This document shows positions 8,212 through 17,727 of a stretch of 64,000 bases of DNA, piece after piece (the stretch's first letter is position 1; every line of letters begins with the position of its first letter). The notes under the pieces are model-generated. The model did no database searches. It had not been told where the DNA came from and worked only from the letters and a program-made list of their open reading frames with translations. Source of the DNA: Polaromonas sp. (GTDB lineage Bacteria; Pseudomonadota; Gammaproteobacteria; Burkholderiales; Burkholderiaceae_C). The position numbers and the translations under genes are program-made. Location of the stretch: assembly GCF_010365105.1 (NCBI RefSeq), contig NZ_JAAFGZ010000010.1, forward strand, positions 1 through 64,000, given 5' to 3'.

Positions 8212-11200
8212 ATTCAAGCGTGAAGCCACCCCGGACGTTCTCGCTGCGGACGGTGCTGATCGTCAGCCTGCTGCTGTTTTCGCTGCTTCCTGCCGCCACC
8301 GTAGGCTGGTTTTTGTACCGAAGCAATGTGCAAAGCGTGCAGCTTCTGTCGGGAAAAATCATCGAAGACATGACAGAACGCATCAAGACCGATGTGGAAA
8401 ACCATCTGGTGCAGGCCCATGTCGTGCTCAATGGCATGGTTCACGCGCAACCCGATGCGTCGGCCGTGCTGCGCGCGCGCCAGCTGATCGCATCGCCCGA
8501 ATTGTTCGAACTGTCCGCGTTTGCCATGACGCGCATGACACCCGATGTTCCCCGGATGTACCTGGGAAGCCAGCGCGGGGACTTTTTATCGATTGACACC
8601 TTCACCCGGGATGCCGCCACCATGGTGCGCGTGAGCGAGCGCAAGGCGAGCGGCGAGGGCCGACGCTTTTTCATGGCTGCGTCGCCAGGCGACCGCCAGC
8701 ATGAACTGCCTGCAGAAACCCGCAATTTTGACCCCCGGAACCGGCCCTGGTACCAGGCGGCGATGGAAAACAAGGGGCGGGCCTTCACGCCCATATCGGT
8801 TTCTTCGAGCGACCCGCAACTGCGCCTGACGCTGGCGCAGCCCGTCTATGGCGCCGATGGCGGTCCCCTTGGGGTGTTGGCCGTCGACCTTCCGCTCAAG
8901 CGCCTGAACCAGATGCTCCAGAGCATGCGGATCAGTTCCCATGGCACGGTGTTCCTGGTGGACGAACAGGGGTTTTCCGTGGCCAGTTCGACCGGCGACG
9001 AACTCTTTTCCAGCAACGACGGTCTTTTGCAGCGCTTCAAACCCCTGCAAAGCCGCAACGCCATCATCCGGCAGGCTTACGGCGAAACCGTTTCCAGCCT
9101 GGGGAAAACCCTGGAGTCCAGCGTGCAGCGCGTGTCTTTCCTGCGCAGCATTCCCATCCAGGGCGATACCCTGGTGGTGGCCCTGAAACCCTTTGGTGAA
9201 AACATTGGCGTGCGCTGGAGTCTGGTGGTGGCAGCCCCCGAAAGCGACTTCACCACTTCGACGCAGGCGGCCCTGAAGGACACGCTGGCCGTGACCGCGC
9301 TGATCCTGGCGCTGGGCGCGCTGCTGGCGATTGCGCTGGCCTGGCGGCTGAGCCTGCACTTCCGGCGCCTGGGCGAAGCCACGGCGCTGCTGGCGTGCGA
9401 CCAGGTGCCGCCCGCCTACCCGGCCAGCCGCATCGACGAAGTGCGTCAGCTGTCCCGGTCACTGCATGACAGCGCCCGGGAGCTCAAGCGCAACCGCTCT
9501 GACATCGAGGCACAGACCGTGGCCCTGCACGAGGCCAACGAAACGCTGGAAGACCGGGTGGCCAGCCGCACCGCCGAGCTGAACGCCTCGCGCGACGAAG
9601 CATTGGGCGCCGCCCGTGCGAAGGCGGCGTTTCTGGCCGCCATGAGCCATGAAATCCGCACCCCGCTCAACGGCGTGGTCGGCATGACCACGCTGCTGGC
9701 CGACACGCCGCTGGACGCCGAGCAGCGCGACTATGTGCACACCATGCGCATTTCCAGCGACCAGCTCTTGGGCGTGATCAACGATGTGCTGGATTTTTCC
9801 AAGATCGAATCGGGCAAGCTCGAACTTGAGGACGAGGCGCTCAACCTGCTGGCCACGATTGAGGAAGCCTGCGACATCGGTGCGCCGCGCGCCCGTGAAA
9901 AAGGACTGGAACTGCTGGTGGACCTGGGCGACGACTTGCCCGGCTGGGTGCGCGGCGACGTGACGCGACTGCGCCAGGTGCTGCTCAACCTGGTGAACAA
10001 TGCGGTCAAGTTCACCGACAAGGGGCAGGTGGTGGTCTCGGCCCACATGCTTGAGGACTTCAGTCCGGAGCAGGGCGCGCTGATCGAGTTCCGGATCAAG
10101 GACAGCGGCATCGGCATTGCGCCGGATCGTCAGGCCGCGCTGTTCCAGTCCTTCGTCCAGGTCGATGCCAGCACCACCCGAAAATACGGCGGCACCGGGC
10201 TGGGCCTGGCGATCTGCAAGCGCCTGGTCAAGCTGATGGGCGGCCAGATCGGACTGGAGTCGGCACCCGGCGAAGGCTCTACCTTCTGGTTCACCGCCCG
10301 GCTGGGACACACGGATGCACCCGAAGTCGCCATGCTGTCGGAGCTGCACCTGGTCAGCCTGGCCGGCAAGCAGGTCGCCGTGGTCGACGACACGCCGCTC
10401 AACCTGCGCATTCTGGACAAGCAGCTCAGGCGCTGGGGCATGACGCCAATGCTTTTCGAACGTGCCGCCGAAGCGCTGGACTGGCTGGCCGCGCATCCGG
10501 TCGATGTGGTCATCAGCGACATGCACATGCCCGAGATGGACGGCTTGAGCTTTGCCCGCCTGTTGCGCGAGCGCACGCCAGCCACGCCCATTGTGTTGCT
10601 GACCTCGGGCACCATGCCGACCGGCGAGCCAGCGCGGGTGTTCGATGCGCGACTGCTCAAGCCCTATCGCCAGTCGCAATTGTTTGAGGCGCTTGCGCGT
10701 GTCACATCTGCTCCAGCAGCTATTGAAAAAGTAGCAAGGGCCGAGCCGGCCGCATTCCGCGACCAGTTCATTCTGGTGGCCGACGACAACGCCATCAACC
10801 TCAAGGTCGCGCTGGCCATGCTGGCCAAACTGGGCTACGAGGCCGCGACTGCCGTCAATGGCCGCGAAGCGGTGGACCAGGTCGATGCGTCCCTGCGCAC
10901 CGGCCCGGGCGACCCGCCGCGCCAGTACGCCGCGATCCTGATGGATGCCAACATGCCTGTGATGGACGGCTTTGAGGCCGCGCGCCTCATTCTTGCCACG
11001 CACGGCACATCGGCGCCGCCGCTCATCGCGCTGACCGCCTCGGTCCTGGAAGAGGACCGCCAGCGCTGTCTGCAGGCCGGCATGGTGGGCTTTTTGCCCA
11101 AGCCGCTGCGCATGGACGAGCTGTCCGAGGCGCTGGCGCGTTATGCCCGGCAGCCTGGGCATGAAAATGCTGCAGAAATCATCGCGCCTGACGCCACGTC

Positions 11201-11600
11201 TGCTGCGCAGCAAGGGCCTGCAGGCCTGGCGCCGGCGTCCGTGCTCATCGACTGGAGCCGGCTGGAGCAGTTCCGGGAGTTTGACGATGAAGACCTCAGC
11301 ATGACGCGCGAGGTGGTTTTGCTTTTCATCGCAGAGTTGCCCCAGCGCACCGACGACATCCGCAGCGCTCTGGCCGCTTGCGACGGCGCCGTGCTGTCGC
11401 AGGCCGCACATGCGCTCAAGGGCGCGGCGTCCAATGTGGGTGCGCAAGCCCTGAGCGATGCCTGCGCGGCGCTGGAGCATTCATGCCTGCAGGGCCAGTG
11501 GCCGGCAGATGGAGCCGTTCAAGTCGCCAGGCTGATGGCCTTGGCTGGCAGGTCCAGCGAGTTGCTCGGCGAGTGGCCCGCTGCGCAGGCCGTTGCCTAA
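8208..11600 (+). CDS. Cache-domain hybrid sensor histidine kinase with two receivers and Hpt
   Basis: A 1130-residue inner-membrane sensor. A transmembrane helix at 14-37 is followed by a periplasmic double-Cache-like domain (45-350, with [12 protein letters not shown] typical of dCache), a second transmembrane helix (358-380), HAMP and coiled coil (380-470), HisKA with H481 in [13 protein letters not shown], and HATPase with NNAVKF, DSGIGI and GGTGLGLAI boxes (580-700). Receiver 1 has D771, receiver 2 has D913 and K965, and an Hpt domain has H1068 in AAHALKGAA. It can thus run a full phosphorelay, probably ending on the coupled receiver-cyclase. The linker at 834-845 between the receivers overlaps a short piece resembling the AT-rich repeat. 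Its stop overlaps the convergent phhA stop. Confidence 0.95.
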   Translation: MNSSVKPPRTFSLRTVLIVSLLLFSLLPAATVGWFLYRSNVQSVQLLSGKIIEDMTERIKTDVENHLVQAHVVLNGMVHAQPDASAVLRARQLIASPELFELSAFAMTRMTPDVPRMYLGSQRGDFLSIDTFTRDAATMVRVSERKASGEGRRFFMAASPGDRQHELPAETRNFDPRNRPWYQAAMENKGRAFTPISVSSSDPQLRLTLAQPVYGADGGPLGVLAVDLPLKRLNQMLQSMRISSHGTVFLVDEQGFSVASSTGDELFSSNDGLLQRFKPLQSRNAIIRQAYGETVSSLGKTLESSVQRVSFLRSIPIQGDTLVVALKPFGENIGVRWSLVVAAPESDFTTSTQAALKDTLAVTALILALGALLAIALAWRLSLHFRRLGEATALLACDQVPPAYPASRIDEVRQLSRSLHDSARELKRNRSDIEAQTVALHEANETLEDRVASRTAELNASRDEALGAARAKAAFLAAMSHEIRTPLNGVVGMTTLLADTPLDAEQRDYVHTMRISSDQLLGVINDVLDFSKIESGKLELEDEALNLLATIEEACDIGAPRAREKGLELLVDLGDDLPGWVRGDVTRLRQVLLNLVNNAVKFTDKGQVVVSAHMLEDFSPEQGALIEFRIKDSGIGIAPDRQAALFQSFVQVDASTTRKYGGTGLGLAICKRLVKLMGGQIGLESAPGEGSTFWFTARLGHTDAPEVAMLSELHLVSLAGKQVAVVDDTPLNLRILDKQLRRWGMTPMLFERAAEALDWLAAHPVDVVISDMHMPEMDGLSFARLLRERTPATPIVLLTSGTMPTGEPARVFDARLLKPYRQSQLFEALARVTSAPAAIEKVARAEPAAFRDQFILVADDNAINLKVALAMLAKLGYEAATAVNGREAVDQVDASLRTGPGDPPRQYAAILMDANMPVMDGFEAARLILATHGTSAPPLIALTASVLEEDRQRCLQAGMVGFLPKPLRMDELSEALARYARQPGHENAAEIIAPDATSAAQQGPAGLAPASVLIDWSRLEQFREFDDEDLSMTREVVLLFIAELPQRTDDIRSALAACDGAVLSQAAHALKGAASNVGAQALSDACAALEHSCLQGQWPADGAVQVARLMALAGRSSELLGEWPAAQAVA
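10709..10740 (+). repeat. Short AT-rich repeat-like patch in kinase linker
   Basis: The segment reads CAGCAGCTATTGAAAAAGTA followed by GCAAGG, matching the GCAGCTATTAA...TAGCA block of the dispersed AT-rich repeats. It encodes the flexible linker between the two receiver domains, where sequence change would be tolerated. The match is short, so the assignment is tentative. Confidence 0.35.
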
Positions 11601-12460
11601 CCGGCCTGCGAACGCCCTGCATTCAGCGTCTGGTACAGGGGCTTGAAGTCGGGCTGGGTCAGTGCCCGCAGCGTGTCAAAGCTGTCGATCACGAAATACT
11701 GCTGCTGGTAGCTGTCGATCTTGTAGCTTGACGCCATGCAGCGCAGCAGGTCGGCCGTGTCACGAAGCGGCGTGCGCCGGGGCTGGTCCGACAGCACGCA
11801 GTGGGCCAGCTCGCCGGGGCTGCTCAGCAGCCCCGCACCATAGGCCCGCACCTGGCCGCCGGACTGCTCGTCGCGCATCAGCCCGAACTCGATGGTGTAC
11901 CAGTACAGGCGCGACAGCATTTCCACGGCGCCGGGCACCGGCTCCGGCCCGTGTTCCAGCGCATGCGCTTTCAGCGCGCCTTCGCCGTACGCCTGGATAT
12001 GGTCGGCATAGCGCTGCTCGAACAGCAGCGGCACATGACCGAACAGGTCGTGGAACAGGTCCGGCTCGACGATGTAGTCAAACTCGGCCGGCGTACGGAT
12101 CCAGTCGGTCACCGGAAACTTGCGCGCCGCCAGCAGGCTGAAGAAGGGCACCTCGGGAATCAGCCCCGGCACGCCGACCAGCTGCCAGCCGGTCGCCGGG
12201 AACAGGCGCGCGTTGATGTCCTCGAAGCGCGGAATCGCGTCGCTGGCGCCCAGGTGCGGCAGCGCGTCAATGAAGGCGCTGCAGGCCAGCCCCGGCAGCA
12301 GCGCCGACTGCCGCGTATACAGGCGGCGGTAGGTGTCGTGGTGCTCGTCGGTGTAGGCGGAATGGTCCTGCGCGCAGGTGTAGTCGCTGCCGGCGCGGCT
12401 GTAATCACCTCGCGGCGGCCGGCTGGAGTCCCCGTAGGAGGTGGCCCCCACGCTCACCAC
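11597..12460 (-). CDS. phhA: Phenylalanine 4-monooxygenase
   Basis: A non-haem iron, pterin-dependent enzyme converting phenylalanine to tyrosine. Iron ligands are visible in LFHDLFGHVPLL (two His) and YWYTIEFGL (Glu). The body of the protein, from HSAYTDEHHDTYRRLYTRQ on, has the length of bacterial PhhA. The start is uncertain: three GTG codons at 12460, 12457 and 12451 give the expected size, but an ATG at 12598 that shares one base with the hppD stop (TGATG) is in the same open frame. That longer form would have a 46-residue, Ala/Gly/Pro-rich extension encoded by a dispersed GC-rich repeat. It lies downstream of hppD on the same strand, so one operon degrades Phe and Tyr. Its stop overlaps that of the convergent kinase gene. 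Confidence 0.93.
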   Translation of the reverse strand: MVSVGATSYGDSSRPPRGDYSRAGSDYTCAQDHSAYTDEHHDTYRRLYTRQSALLPGLACSAFIDALPHLGASDAIPRFEDINARLFPATGWQLVGVPGLIPEVPFFSLLAARKFPVTDWIRTPAEFDYIVEPDLFHDLFGHVPLLFEQRYADHIQAYGEGALKAHALEHGPEPVPGAVEMLSRLYWYTIEFGLMRDEQSGGQVRAYGAGLLSSPGELAHCVLSDQPRRTPLRDTADLLRCMASSYKIDSYQQQYFVIDSFDTLRALTQPDFKPLYQTLNAGRSQAG

Positions 12461-12597
12461 TTCGTGTGGTTCGCTGCCCCCCGAGGGGGCCGCTGCGCCT
12501 GCAGTCCGGCAAAGCCGGTCCTGCGGCCCCGACTGGTCTGGAGCAGGCACTTTTGCAGCCCCCGCGCTCTTCGCTGCGCGTGCTTCGCCGCCCGACA
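12441..12597. repeat. GC-rich dispersed repeat, copy 1 (between hppD and phhA)
   Basis: The core at 12474-12530 (57 bases, beginning CTGCCCCCCGAGGGGGCCGC) is identical to 17470-17526 except for one base. It contains the palindromes CCCCCGAGGGGG and CCGGCAAAGCCGG. The flank towards phhA (CCCCCACGCTCACC) is also shared with the copy at 56688-56772. It fills nearly the whole hppD-phhA gap and remains open in the phhA frame. Confidence 0.85.
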
Positions 12598-13740
12598 TCA
12601 CGCTTTTTCCAGCACGCCGCGGCGCATCTGGTCGAGCTCGATGCTTTCGAACAGCGCCTTGAAGTTGCCCTCGCCAAAGCCCTGGTTGCCCTTGCGCTGG
12701 ATAAATTCGAAAAAGATCGGTCCGAGCTGGTTCTCGCTGAAGATCTGCAGCAGCAGGTCGCCCGGCTTGCCGTCCACCAGGATGTTGCGCGCCTGTAGCG
12801 CCGCCACATCCTCGCCATGGCCGGGAATGCGCGCATCGAGCAGCTCGTAGTAGGTGTCACCGGTGCTCAGGAGCTTCATGCCGGCGAACTGCAGCGCATC
12901 CACCGTCGCCGGCAGATCGTCCGAGCCCAGCGCGATGTGCTGGATGCCTTCGCCCTGGTAGCTGTCCAGGTACTCCTGGATCTGGCCGGCTTTTTCGTTG
13001 CCTTCCTCGTTGATCGGAATGCGGATCTTGCCGCAGGGGCTGGTCATGGCCTTGCTTTTCACGCCGGTGGACTGGCCTTCGATGTCGAAGTAGCGCACCT
13101 CGCGGAAGTTGAACAGCCGCTCGTAAAAGCCCGCCCATTCGGCCATGCGGCCCCGGTGCACGTTGTGCGTCAGGTGGTCGATGTAGGTCAGGCCGTGGCC
13201 GGCCGGGTTCAGCTCGGCCCCGGGCAGGGGCTCGAAGTCCACGTCGTAAAAGCCGATGTTGCCGATGGCCCCCGGCTGCGCGCCGTTCTTGCCGCGCCAG
13301 CGGTCGATAAAATAGATGATCGAGTCGCCAATGCCCTTGATCGCCGGAATGTTCAACTCGCCCGGCGCCGAGGTCGGCGCATAGCCCCAGGCGCCCAGTG
13401 AAATGGCGCGCTCGTAGGCCGCCTTGGCATCGTGCACCCGGAAGGCGATGGCGCACACGCTGGGGCCGTGCTGGCGCGCAAAGCGCTGGGCAAACGAATC
13501 AGGCTCCGCATTCAGGATGAAGTTGATGCCGCCCTGGCGGTACAGCAGCACATTTTTGTGCCGGTGCCGGGCAATTGCCTTGAAGCCCATGCGCTCGAAC
13601 ACCTCGCCCATGGCCTTCGGGTCGGGCGCGGCATATTCGATGAATTCGAAGCCGTCGGTGCCCATCGGGTTGTCGTGCAGCGCCGGGATGGCTTCGCCAG
13701 CGCCGGGGGCTGGGGCCAAAGTGGTTTCCAGTGAATTCAT
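12598..13740 (-). CDS. hppD: 4-hydroxyphenylpyruvate dioxygenase
   Basis: A 380-residue Fe(II) dioxygenase converting 4-hydroxyphenylpyruvate to homogentisate in tyrosine breakdown. The two vicinal-oxygen-chelate halves are visible: N-terminal [20 protein letters not shown], and C-terminal [11 protein letters not shown] (metal His), [11 protein letters not shown] (second His) and [19 protein letters not shown] (metal Glu). The ATG at 13740 has a GGAGA ribosome-binding site 7 bases upstream; an in-frame start further up lacks this. It is the first gene of the hppD-phhA pair; no homogentisate dioxygenase is in the window. Confidence 0.95.
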   Translation of the reverse strand: MNSLETTLAPAPGAGEAIPALHDNPMGTDGFEFIEYAAPDPKAMGEVFERMGFKAIARHRHKNVLLYRQGGINFILNAEPDSFAQRFARQHGPSVCAIAFRVHDAKAAYERAISLGAWGYAPTSAPGELNIPAIKGIGDSIIYFIDRWRGKNGAQPGAIGNIGFYDVDFEPLPGAELNPAGHGLTYIDHLTHNVHRGRMAEWAGFYERLFNFREVRYFDIEGQSTGVKSKAMTSPCGKIRIPINEEGNEKAGQIQEYLDSYQGEGIQHIALGSDDLPATVDALQFAGMKLLSTGDTYYELLDARIPGHGEDVAALQARNILVDGKPGDLLLQIFSENQLGPIFFEFIQRKGNQGFGEGNFKALFESIELDQMRRGVLEKA

Positions 13741-13883
13741 GGGTGTCTCCAGTAGGTAAAAGCCAGGCAGATGATGCAATGCTGTTTACTGTAAGAGGGA
13801 TGGCGCTCAGTTTTTCGGTTTCTTCAGGTGCTTGGGAAGCCCGGTGTGCAGGATTCATGCGCCTGACTGCGCATTGCCGCTGG

Positions 13884-14867
13884 TTAGCGCTTTTCCGGCG
13901 TTGCCGCCTGGGGCTGCTGCCTGAGCGCCAGGGCGGCGTCAAGGCGCAGTTGTTCCTCGGTTGAAAACAGCTTCTGGCCCAGCTGCTCCAGCTGCGCCGG
14001 ACTGGCGTTGACGTTTTTGGCACTGGCATAGTCGTCCAGCCGCGCCTGCCAGTGCTTTTCCTCGCGGTCGAGTCGTGCCAGCTGGTTCGCCGCCGCGTCG
14101 CCATACTGGGCGCGCCGCTGGGCATGGCGCTCCTGCGGGCTGACACCCTGGCTGTCAAAGGCGGCGGTCTGCGCGGCCACTCCTTCGTGCGCCAGCGCAC
14201 CGGCGCGGGTAGCGCGCTGCGTATCGCTCAATTCGCTCTCGGCCTGATGCACTGCCGCCTGTTGCTGGGTCGCTGTGAGCGCGCTGTTGCGCTCTATCTC
14301 CAGGCGCGCCAGCGTGAAGCGGTCCAGTGCTTCCTCGCTGGCAAACAGCGCCGTGTATTCGCTGCTGTCGAAATGTTGTTCACGCAGCCGCTGGCGCGCC
14401 TCCAGCGCCGTGCGCAAGGCGCGTGGGTCATTCGGGTCGGCCGGCGCCTTCACGTCGCCCAGCGCCACCCGGTAATCTACATACCGGTTCAGCAGCGCAA
14501 GGGCGCGTTCCCGGTCAGCCGCCAGGAACTGGTGCAGCACCAACGCTGCCAGCTGCTGCTTCAGGGCCGCAGGCGAGTCTGATTCGCCGGCCTCCAGCAG
14601 CAGGGCTTCGAGCTTGAAACGCAGGTCATCCGTCAGGAAGGCATCGACCTGTGGATCGGCCGTGCCCGGTTGCCGCTGGCCTGGCAGCAGCGGCCGGCCT
14701 GTCTGACTGGCCGAGGACGCGCCAGCGGCGCTGCTGGCGGCCAGGACCGCCTGCGTCGGCAACGGGCGCAATGCCGGGGTGCTGCTGTCGTCAGGCGCCA
14801 GCCACCAGCTCACGCCCAGCAAGGCCGCCAGCGTCGCTGCCAGGGCAGCCGCGCGCGGATGCTTCAC
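13884..14867 (-). CDS. lifO: Lipase-specific foldase (lipase chaperone)
   Basis: A 327-residue protein with an N-terminal membrane anchor (about residues 6-24), a variable Ala/Pro/Ser-rich region (27-68), and a long helical, Gln/Arg/Ala-rich body typical of lipase foldases. The family's RxxFDYxLSA-type motif is represented by a divergent DLRFKLEALLLEAGE near residue 82. It folds the secreted lipase in the periplasm while tethered to the inner membrane. The GTG start overlaps the lipase stop in GTGA, which implies translational coupling and equal dosing of enzyme and chaperone. Confidence 0.85.
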   Translation of the reverse strand: MKHPRAAALAATLAALLGVSWWLAPDDSSTPALRPLPTQAVLAASSAAGASSASQTGRPLLPGQRQPGTADPQVDAFLTDDLRFKLEALLLEAGESDSPAALKQQLAALVLHQFLAADRERALALLNRYVDYRVALGDVKAPADPNDPRALRTALEARQRLREQHFDSSEYTALFASEEALDRFTLARLEIERNSALTATQQQAAVHQAESELSDTQRATRAGALAHEGVAAQTAAFDSQGVSPQERHAQRRAQYGDAAANQLARLDREEKHWQARLDDYASAKNVNASPAQLEQLGQKLFSTEEQLRLDAALALRQQPQAATPEKR

Positions 14868-15814
14868 AGGTTGGCCAGCTTGAGCCGGTTGGCATGCTGG
14901 CGGTACAGCGTGACCGGATCGGCTGAGAACCAGTCGCGCAGGCCGACCACCTGGTTGACTTCGTCCAGGTGGTTCTGCCGGTAGTCGCCCAGGTGCTTGC
15001 CCAGGCGCGACGAGCAGGCTGACACCAGGCCGTCACTGGCCTGGCCAAAGGTCAGGCTCATGATGCCCAGCGCGCCGTCGCTCACATCGAGCACATTGGT
15101 CACCGGCTGCGTGCCGGTCCAGGAGTAGTAGCGCACGCCGTTGACCAGTTCGGCACCGCTGCCGCAGTCGCTGGGCAGCGCCTGGGGAAAGCGCTGGTTG
15201 AACTTGAGCGAGCCGGCCGTGGTCAGCGAGTTCAGCGCGGCAATCGGCATTTGGGAAAGGCCGGTAGCCCCCGATCCCAGGTTGATCAGCGCGACAAACG
15301 CCTTGGCGGCATTGTTGACGACGGTTTCGGACAGCGTGCCGGCCGGCACGGTGCCGCGCAGGATGTCGGCCACGCGCGAGCCCTTGTTGACGCCGCCTAT
15401 CGAGGTGACCGACGCCACCAGCCCAGGCGCCACGCCGGCCACGTAGCGGATGGTCGGGCCGCCGTGCGAATGGCCGACCAGGTTGACCTTGGCCGCGCCG
15501 GTGATCGCCATGATGTTCTTGACCTGCGCCAGCAGTTGCTCGCCGCGCACTTCGGTGCTGTTGGCGGCAGAAACCTGCGCAACGAAAACCCGGGCGCCAC
15601 CTTGTTGCAGGGCCGAGGGAATGCCATAGAAATAGTCCACGCCCAGGAACGAGTCAAAACCGAACAGTCCATGCACCAGCACGATGGGGTAGCGCGTCTG
15701 CGTGTAGCCGGTCTGCGCCTGGGCCGTCGCCCCCGCCAGCGACAGGCCGATGGCCAGCATCAAACCCACAAGGCGCGCAACGGCGCGAAGGCGGCGAACA
15801 AGGTAGCGGTACAT
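14864..15814 (-). CDS. lip: Secreted triacylglycerol lipase (foldase-dependent family)
   Basis: A 316-residue lipase of the Pseudomonas/Burkholderia family I. A Sec signal peptide (residues 1-34, with the hydrophobic stretch VGLMLAIGLSLAGATAQAQ) is followed by TRYPIVLVHGLFGFD (oxyanion segment), nucleophile elbow VGHSHGGPT, acid residue in QASDGLVS and His in NHLDEVNQ. Two cysteines (SDCGSG and SACSSR) can form the disulphide usual in this family. The ATG has an AAGGAGA site 5 bases upstream. It is coupled to its foldase downstream, and the pair faces away from the Lrp/AsnC regulator. Confidence 0.93.
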   Translation of the reverse strand: MYRYLVRRLRAVARLVGLMLAIGLSLAGATAQAQTGYTQTRYPIVLVHGLFGFDSFLGVDYFYGIPSALQQGGARVFVAQVSAANSTEVRGEQLLAQVKNIMAITGAAKVNLVGHSHGGPTIRYVAGVAPGLVASVTSIGGVNKGSRVADILRGTVPAGTLSETVVNNAAKAFVALINLGSGATGLSQMPIAALNSLTTAGSLKFNQRFPQALPSDCGSGAELVNGVRYYSWTGTQPVTNVLDVSDGALGIMSLTFGQASDGLVSACSSRLGKHLGDYRQNHLDEVNQVVGLRDWFSADPVTLYRQHANRLKLANL

Positions 15815-15953
15815 GAAGTCTCCTTTTATAAAAACGAACGAACGTGCTTTTTTCCAGGAGAGAGTTTTTCAATAATTGTGAAAAACTGCCATCAGGAGTT
15901 ACCCGCGAGGAGTAAATACCCTAAGCAAACGCCGCCGGCGCTACCATGGCGCC

Positions 15954-16436
15954 ATGAGCGATCAGCACACCCTCGACAAGCTGGACAAGGCCATCCTGCG
16001 ACGCCTGCAGGAAAACGGCCGGGAAACCTATGACCAGCTGGCCGGCCAGGTCGGCCTGTCGCCCAGTGCGGTATTGCGGCGGGTGAAGAGGCTGGAGGAA
16101 ACCAGCGTGATCGACCGCTACGTGGCGCTGGTCAAGCCCGAATCGGTCGGGCTGGGGCTGACGGCCTACATCACGGTGCGGCTTGAAAAGCACCTGGAGG
16201 GCCACAAGCGCAGCCCGATGGACCTGTTTCGCGCCAGCGTGCAGACCTGGCCCGAGGTGGTCGAATGCGCGGCGCTGACCGGCGAGATGGACTATCTGCT
16301 GCGCGTGCTGGTGGCTGACATGGCGCACTACAGCCGCTTCATCATGGACACGCTGCTCAGGCACGCCAGCGTGCAGGACTGCAAGACCAGCTTCGTTCTG
16401 GACCGGGTGAAGTGCACCACTGCCGTTCCCCTGTGA
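15954..16436 (+). CDS. Lrp/AsnC family transcriptional regulator
   Basis: A 160-residue regulator with an N-terminal winged helix (LDKLDKAILRRLQENGRETY...LAGQVGLSPSAVLRRVKRLE, residues 5-50) and a C-terminal RAM/AsnC ligand-binding domain (65-150, with CAALTGEMDYLLRVLV). Such proteins form octamers and respond to amino acids. It is divergent from lip-lifO with a 139-base gap between. Being close to hppD-phhA, it could respond to an aromatic amino acid, but no binding site could be recognised. Confidence 0.9.
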   Translation: MSDQHTLDKLDKAILRRLQENGRETYDQLAGQVGLSPSAVLRRVKRLEETSVIDRYVALVKPESVGLGLTAYITVRLEKHLEGHKRSPMDLFRASVQTWPEVVECAALTGEMDYLLRVLVADMAHYSRFIMDTLLRHASVQDCKTSFVLDRVKCTTAVPL

Positions 16437-16699
16437 CGCGATGCACGGGATGGTCGGACGCATCAGGCCCGCGCTTGCCCTGCCCGCCAGCGCGACCAAA
16501 TGGCGTTGCTGCACTGCAACATTTTTGCGTCGGTAGTATTACCTAGCACGGGCGCAAAGTTGCTATTTTATTTATAGCTTAAAGTGCTTGCAGGCATTGC
16601 GCAAAAGCCTGATTTTTTGCTGAATCAGGACGAGCCCGACGCTGTAGGGCTTTACGCTGTTGAAGTCAGGTTCCTAGGGATAACCCTTATATTTGGGCC
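16437..16699. other. Intergenic region with one AT-rich repeat
   Basis: This 263-base gap carries the AT-rich repeat at 16556-16620. The rest holds no open frame, terminator with a T run, or promoter that I would defend. The last 60 bases before the acetyltransferase have no evident ribosome-binding site for the start at 16700. Confidence 0.5.
16556..16620 (-). repeat. AT-rich dispersed repeat, intergenic copy
   Basis: Contains TTGCTATTTTATTTATAGC, then GTGCTTGCAGGCATTGCGCA and AAAGCCTGATTTTTT. In reverse orientation this follows the pattern of the copies at 4959, 46928 and 48674: a pyrimidine-rich tail, a TTGCGCA/TGCGCAA inverted pair and a TAGC...GCTA palindrome. Confidence 0.65.
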
Positions 16700-17437
16700 A
16701 TGGTTCATCCAGGCTCACTTTTAAAAGCTTCCTTCATGGCAAGCATGGCGTTTTTCCGCTCGCCAGGGCAGGGTGGTGCGCCCCGCCTCCCGGCAGCCGA
16801 CGCTGTGCGGTCTGTCGTCGTTCCGATCCGCTCCATCGGCCCCAGCCACACCGGGCGCATCTCCGCGCACCTGCTGGCGCTTGAGCCCCGGGACCGCTAT
16901 CTGCGCTTTGGCTATTCGGCCAACGACGAGCAGATCCGGCGCTATGTTGCCGGGCTCAATTTCGAGCGCGACGAGATCTTCGGGATATACAACCGCAAGC
17001 TTGAACTGATCGCCATGGCGCACCTGGCCTTTTCCACCGATCCCGAACTCCAGAGTTGCGCCGAATTTGGCGTTTCCGTGCTGGCCCATGCGCGCGGCCG
17101 GGGTTATGGCGCGCGCCTGTTTGACCGGGCCGCGATGCACTCGCGCAACGAAGGCGTGCAGATGATGTTCATCCATGCACTGAGCGAAAACACCGCCATG
17201 CTCAATATCGCCCGCAAGGCCGGCGCCACGGTCGAGCGCGACGGATCGGAAACCGAGGCTTACCTCAAGCTTCTGCCCGCCGACATGGACTCGCGCATGA
17301 GCGAAATGCTCGACGAGCAGATCGCGCAAACCGACTACCGGCTCAAGGTGCAGGCCAGGCAGTTCTGGAATTTTCTGGCGACGCTGCAGGAAATCAGGCA
17401 GGGCGTTCGCGACAGCCGCGATCGCATAAGGAAGTAG
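16700..17437 (+). CDS. GNAT family N-acetyltransferase
   Basis: A 245-residue protein with a GNAT fold between about residues 40 and 190: a core strand at FGIYNRKLELIAMAHLAF, the acetyl-CoA loop VSVLAHARGRGYGARLFDRA (a variant of the Q/RxxGxG/A motif, here RGRGYG) and SENTAMLNIARKAGATVERDG near 180. The C-terminal 50 residues are charged helix. It would transfer acetyl from acetyl-CoA to an amine; the target is unknown. The first ~35 residues look unlike the family, so translation could start later; the true start is uncertain. Confidence 0.8.
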   Translation: MVHPGSLLKASFMASMAFFRSPGQGGAPRLPAADAVRSVVVPIRSIGPSHTGRISAHLLALEPRDRYLRFGYSANDEQIRRYVAGLNFERDEIFGIYNRKLELIAMAHLAFSTDPELQSCAEFGVSVLAHARGRGYGARLFDRAAMHSRNEGVQMMFIHALSENTAMLNIARKAGATVERDGSETEAYLKLLPADMDSRMSEMLDEQIAQTDYRLKVQARQFWNFLATLQEIRQGVRDSRDRIRK

Positions 17438-17640
17438 AACCCCCACGGTCGCCCACTGCGTGTGGCTCCCTGCCCCCCGAGGGGGCCGCTGCGCCTGCAG
17501 TCCGGCCAAGCCGGTCCTGCGGCCCCTGCTGGTTTTGGGCGGGAGCATTCGCGCTCACTGCCTCGTGCGGTTCGCCGCCTCTGTGAACGGTGCTGCGCTT
17601 ATGGTCCGGCGTGGTGCTTCGCGGGCTGTTCCGCTGTTTC
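17438..17640. repeat. GC-rich dispersed repeat, copy 2 (upstream of corC)
   Basis: The core at 17470-17526 matches 12474-12530 in 56 of 57 positions, including the palindrome CCCCCGAGGGGG. The left flank (ACCCCCACGGTCGCCCACTG) corresponds to the flank of copy 1, and a TTCGC/GCGGGC-rich tail extends to about 17640. It fills the space between the acetyltransferase and the corC promoter region, and may have brought a terminator-like hairpin. Confidence 0.85.
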
Positions 17641-17727
17641 AATCGCGGGCTTGAGTTACCCAAACTTGCGGGCGGTCAAAAAATTTCGGCTATCCTAGAC
17701 CGCTTCTCCACTACCGACCGCCCTTAC

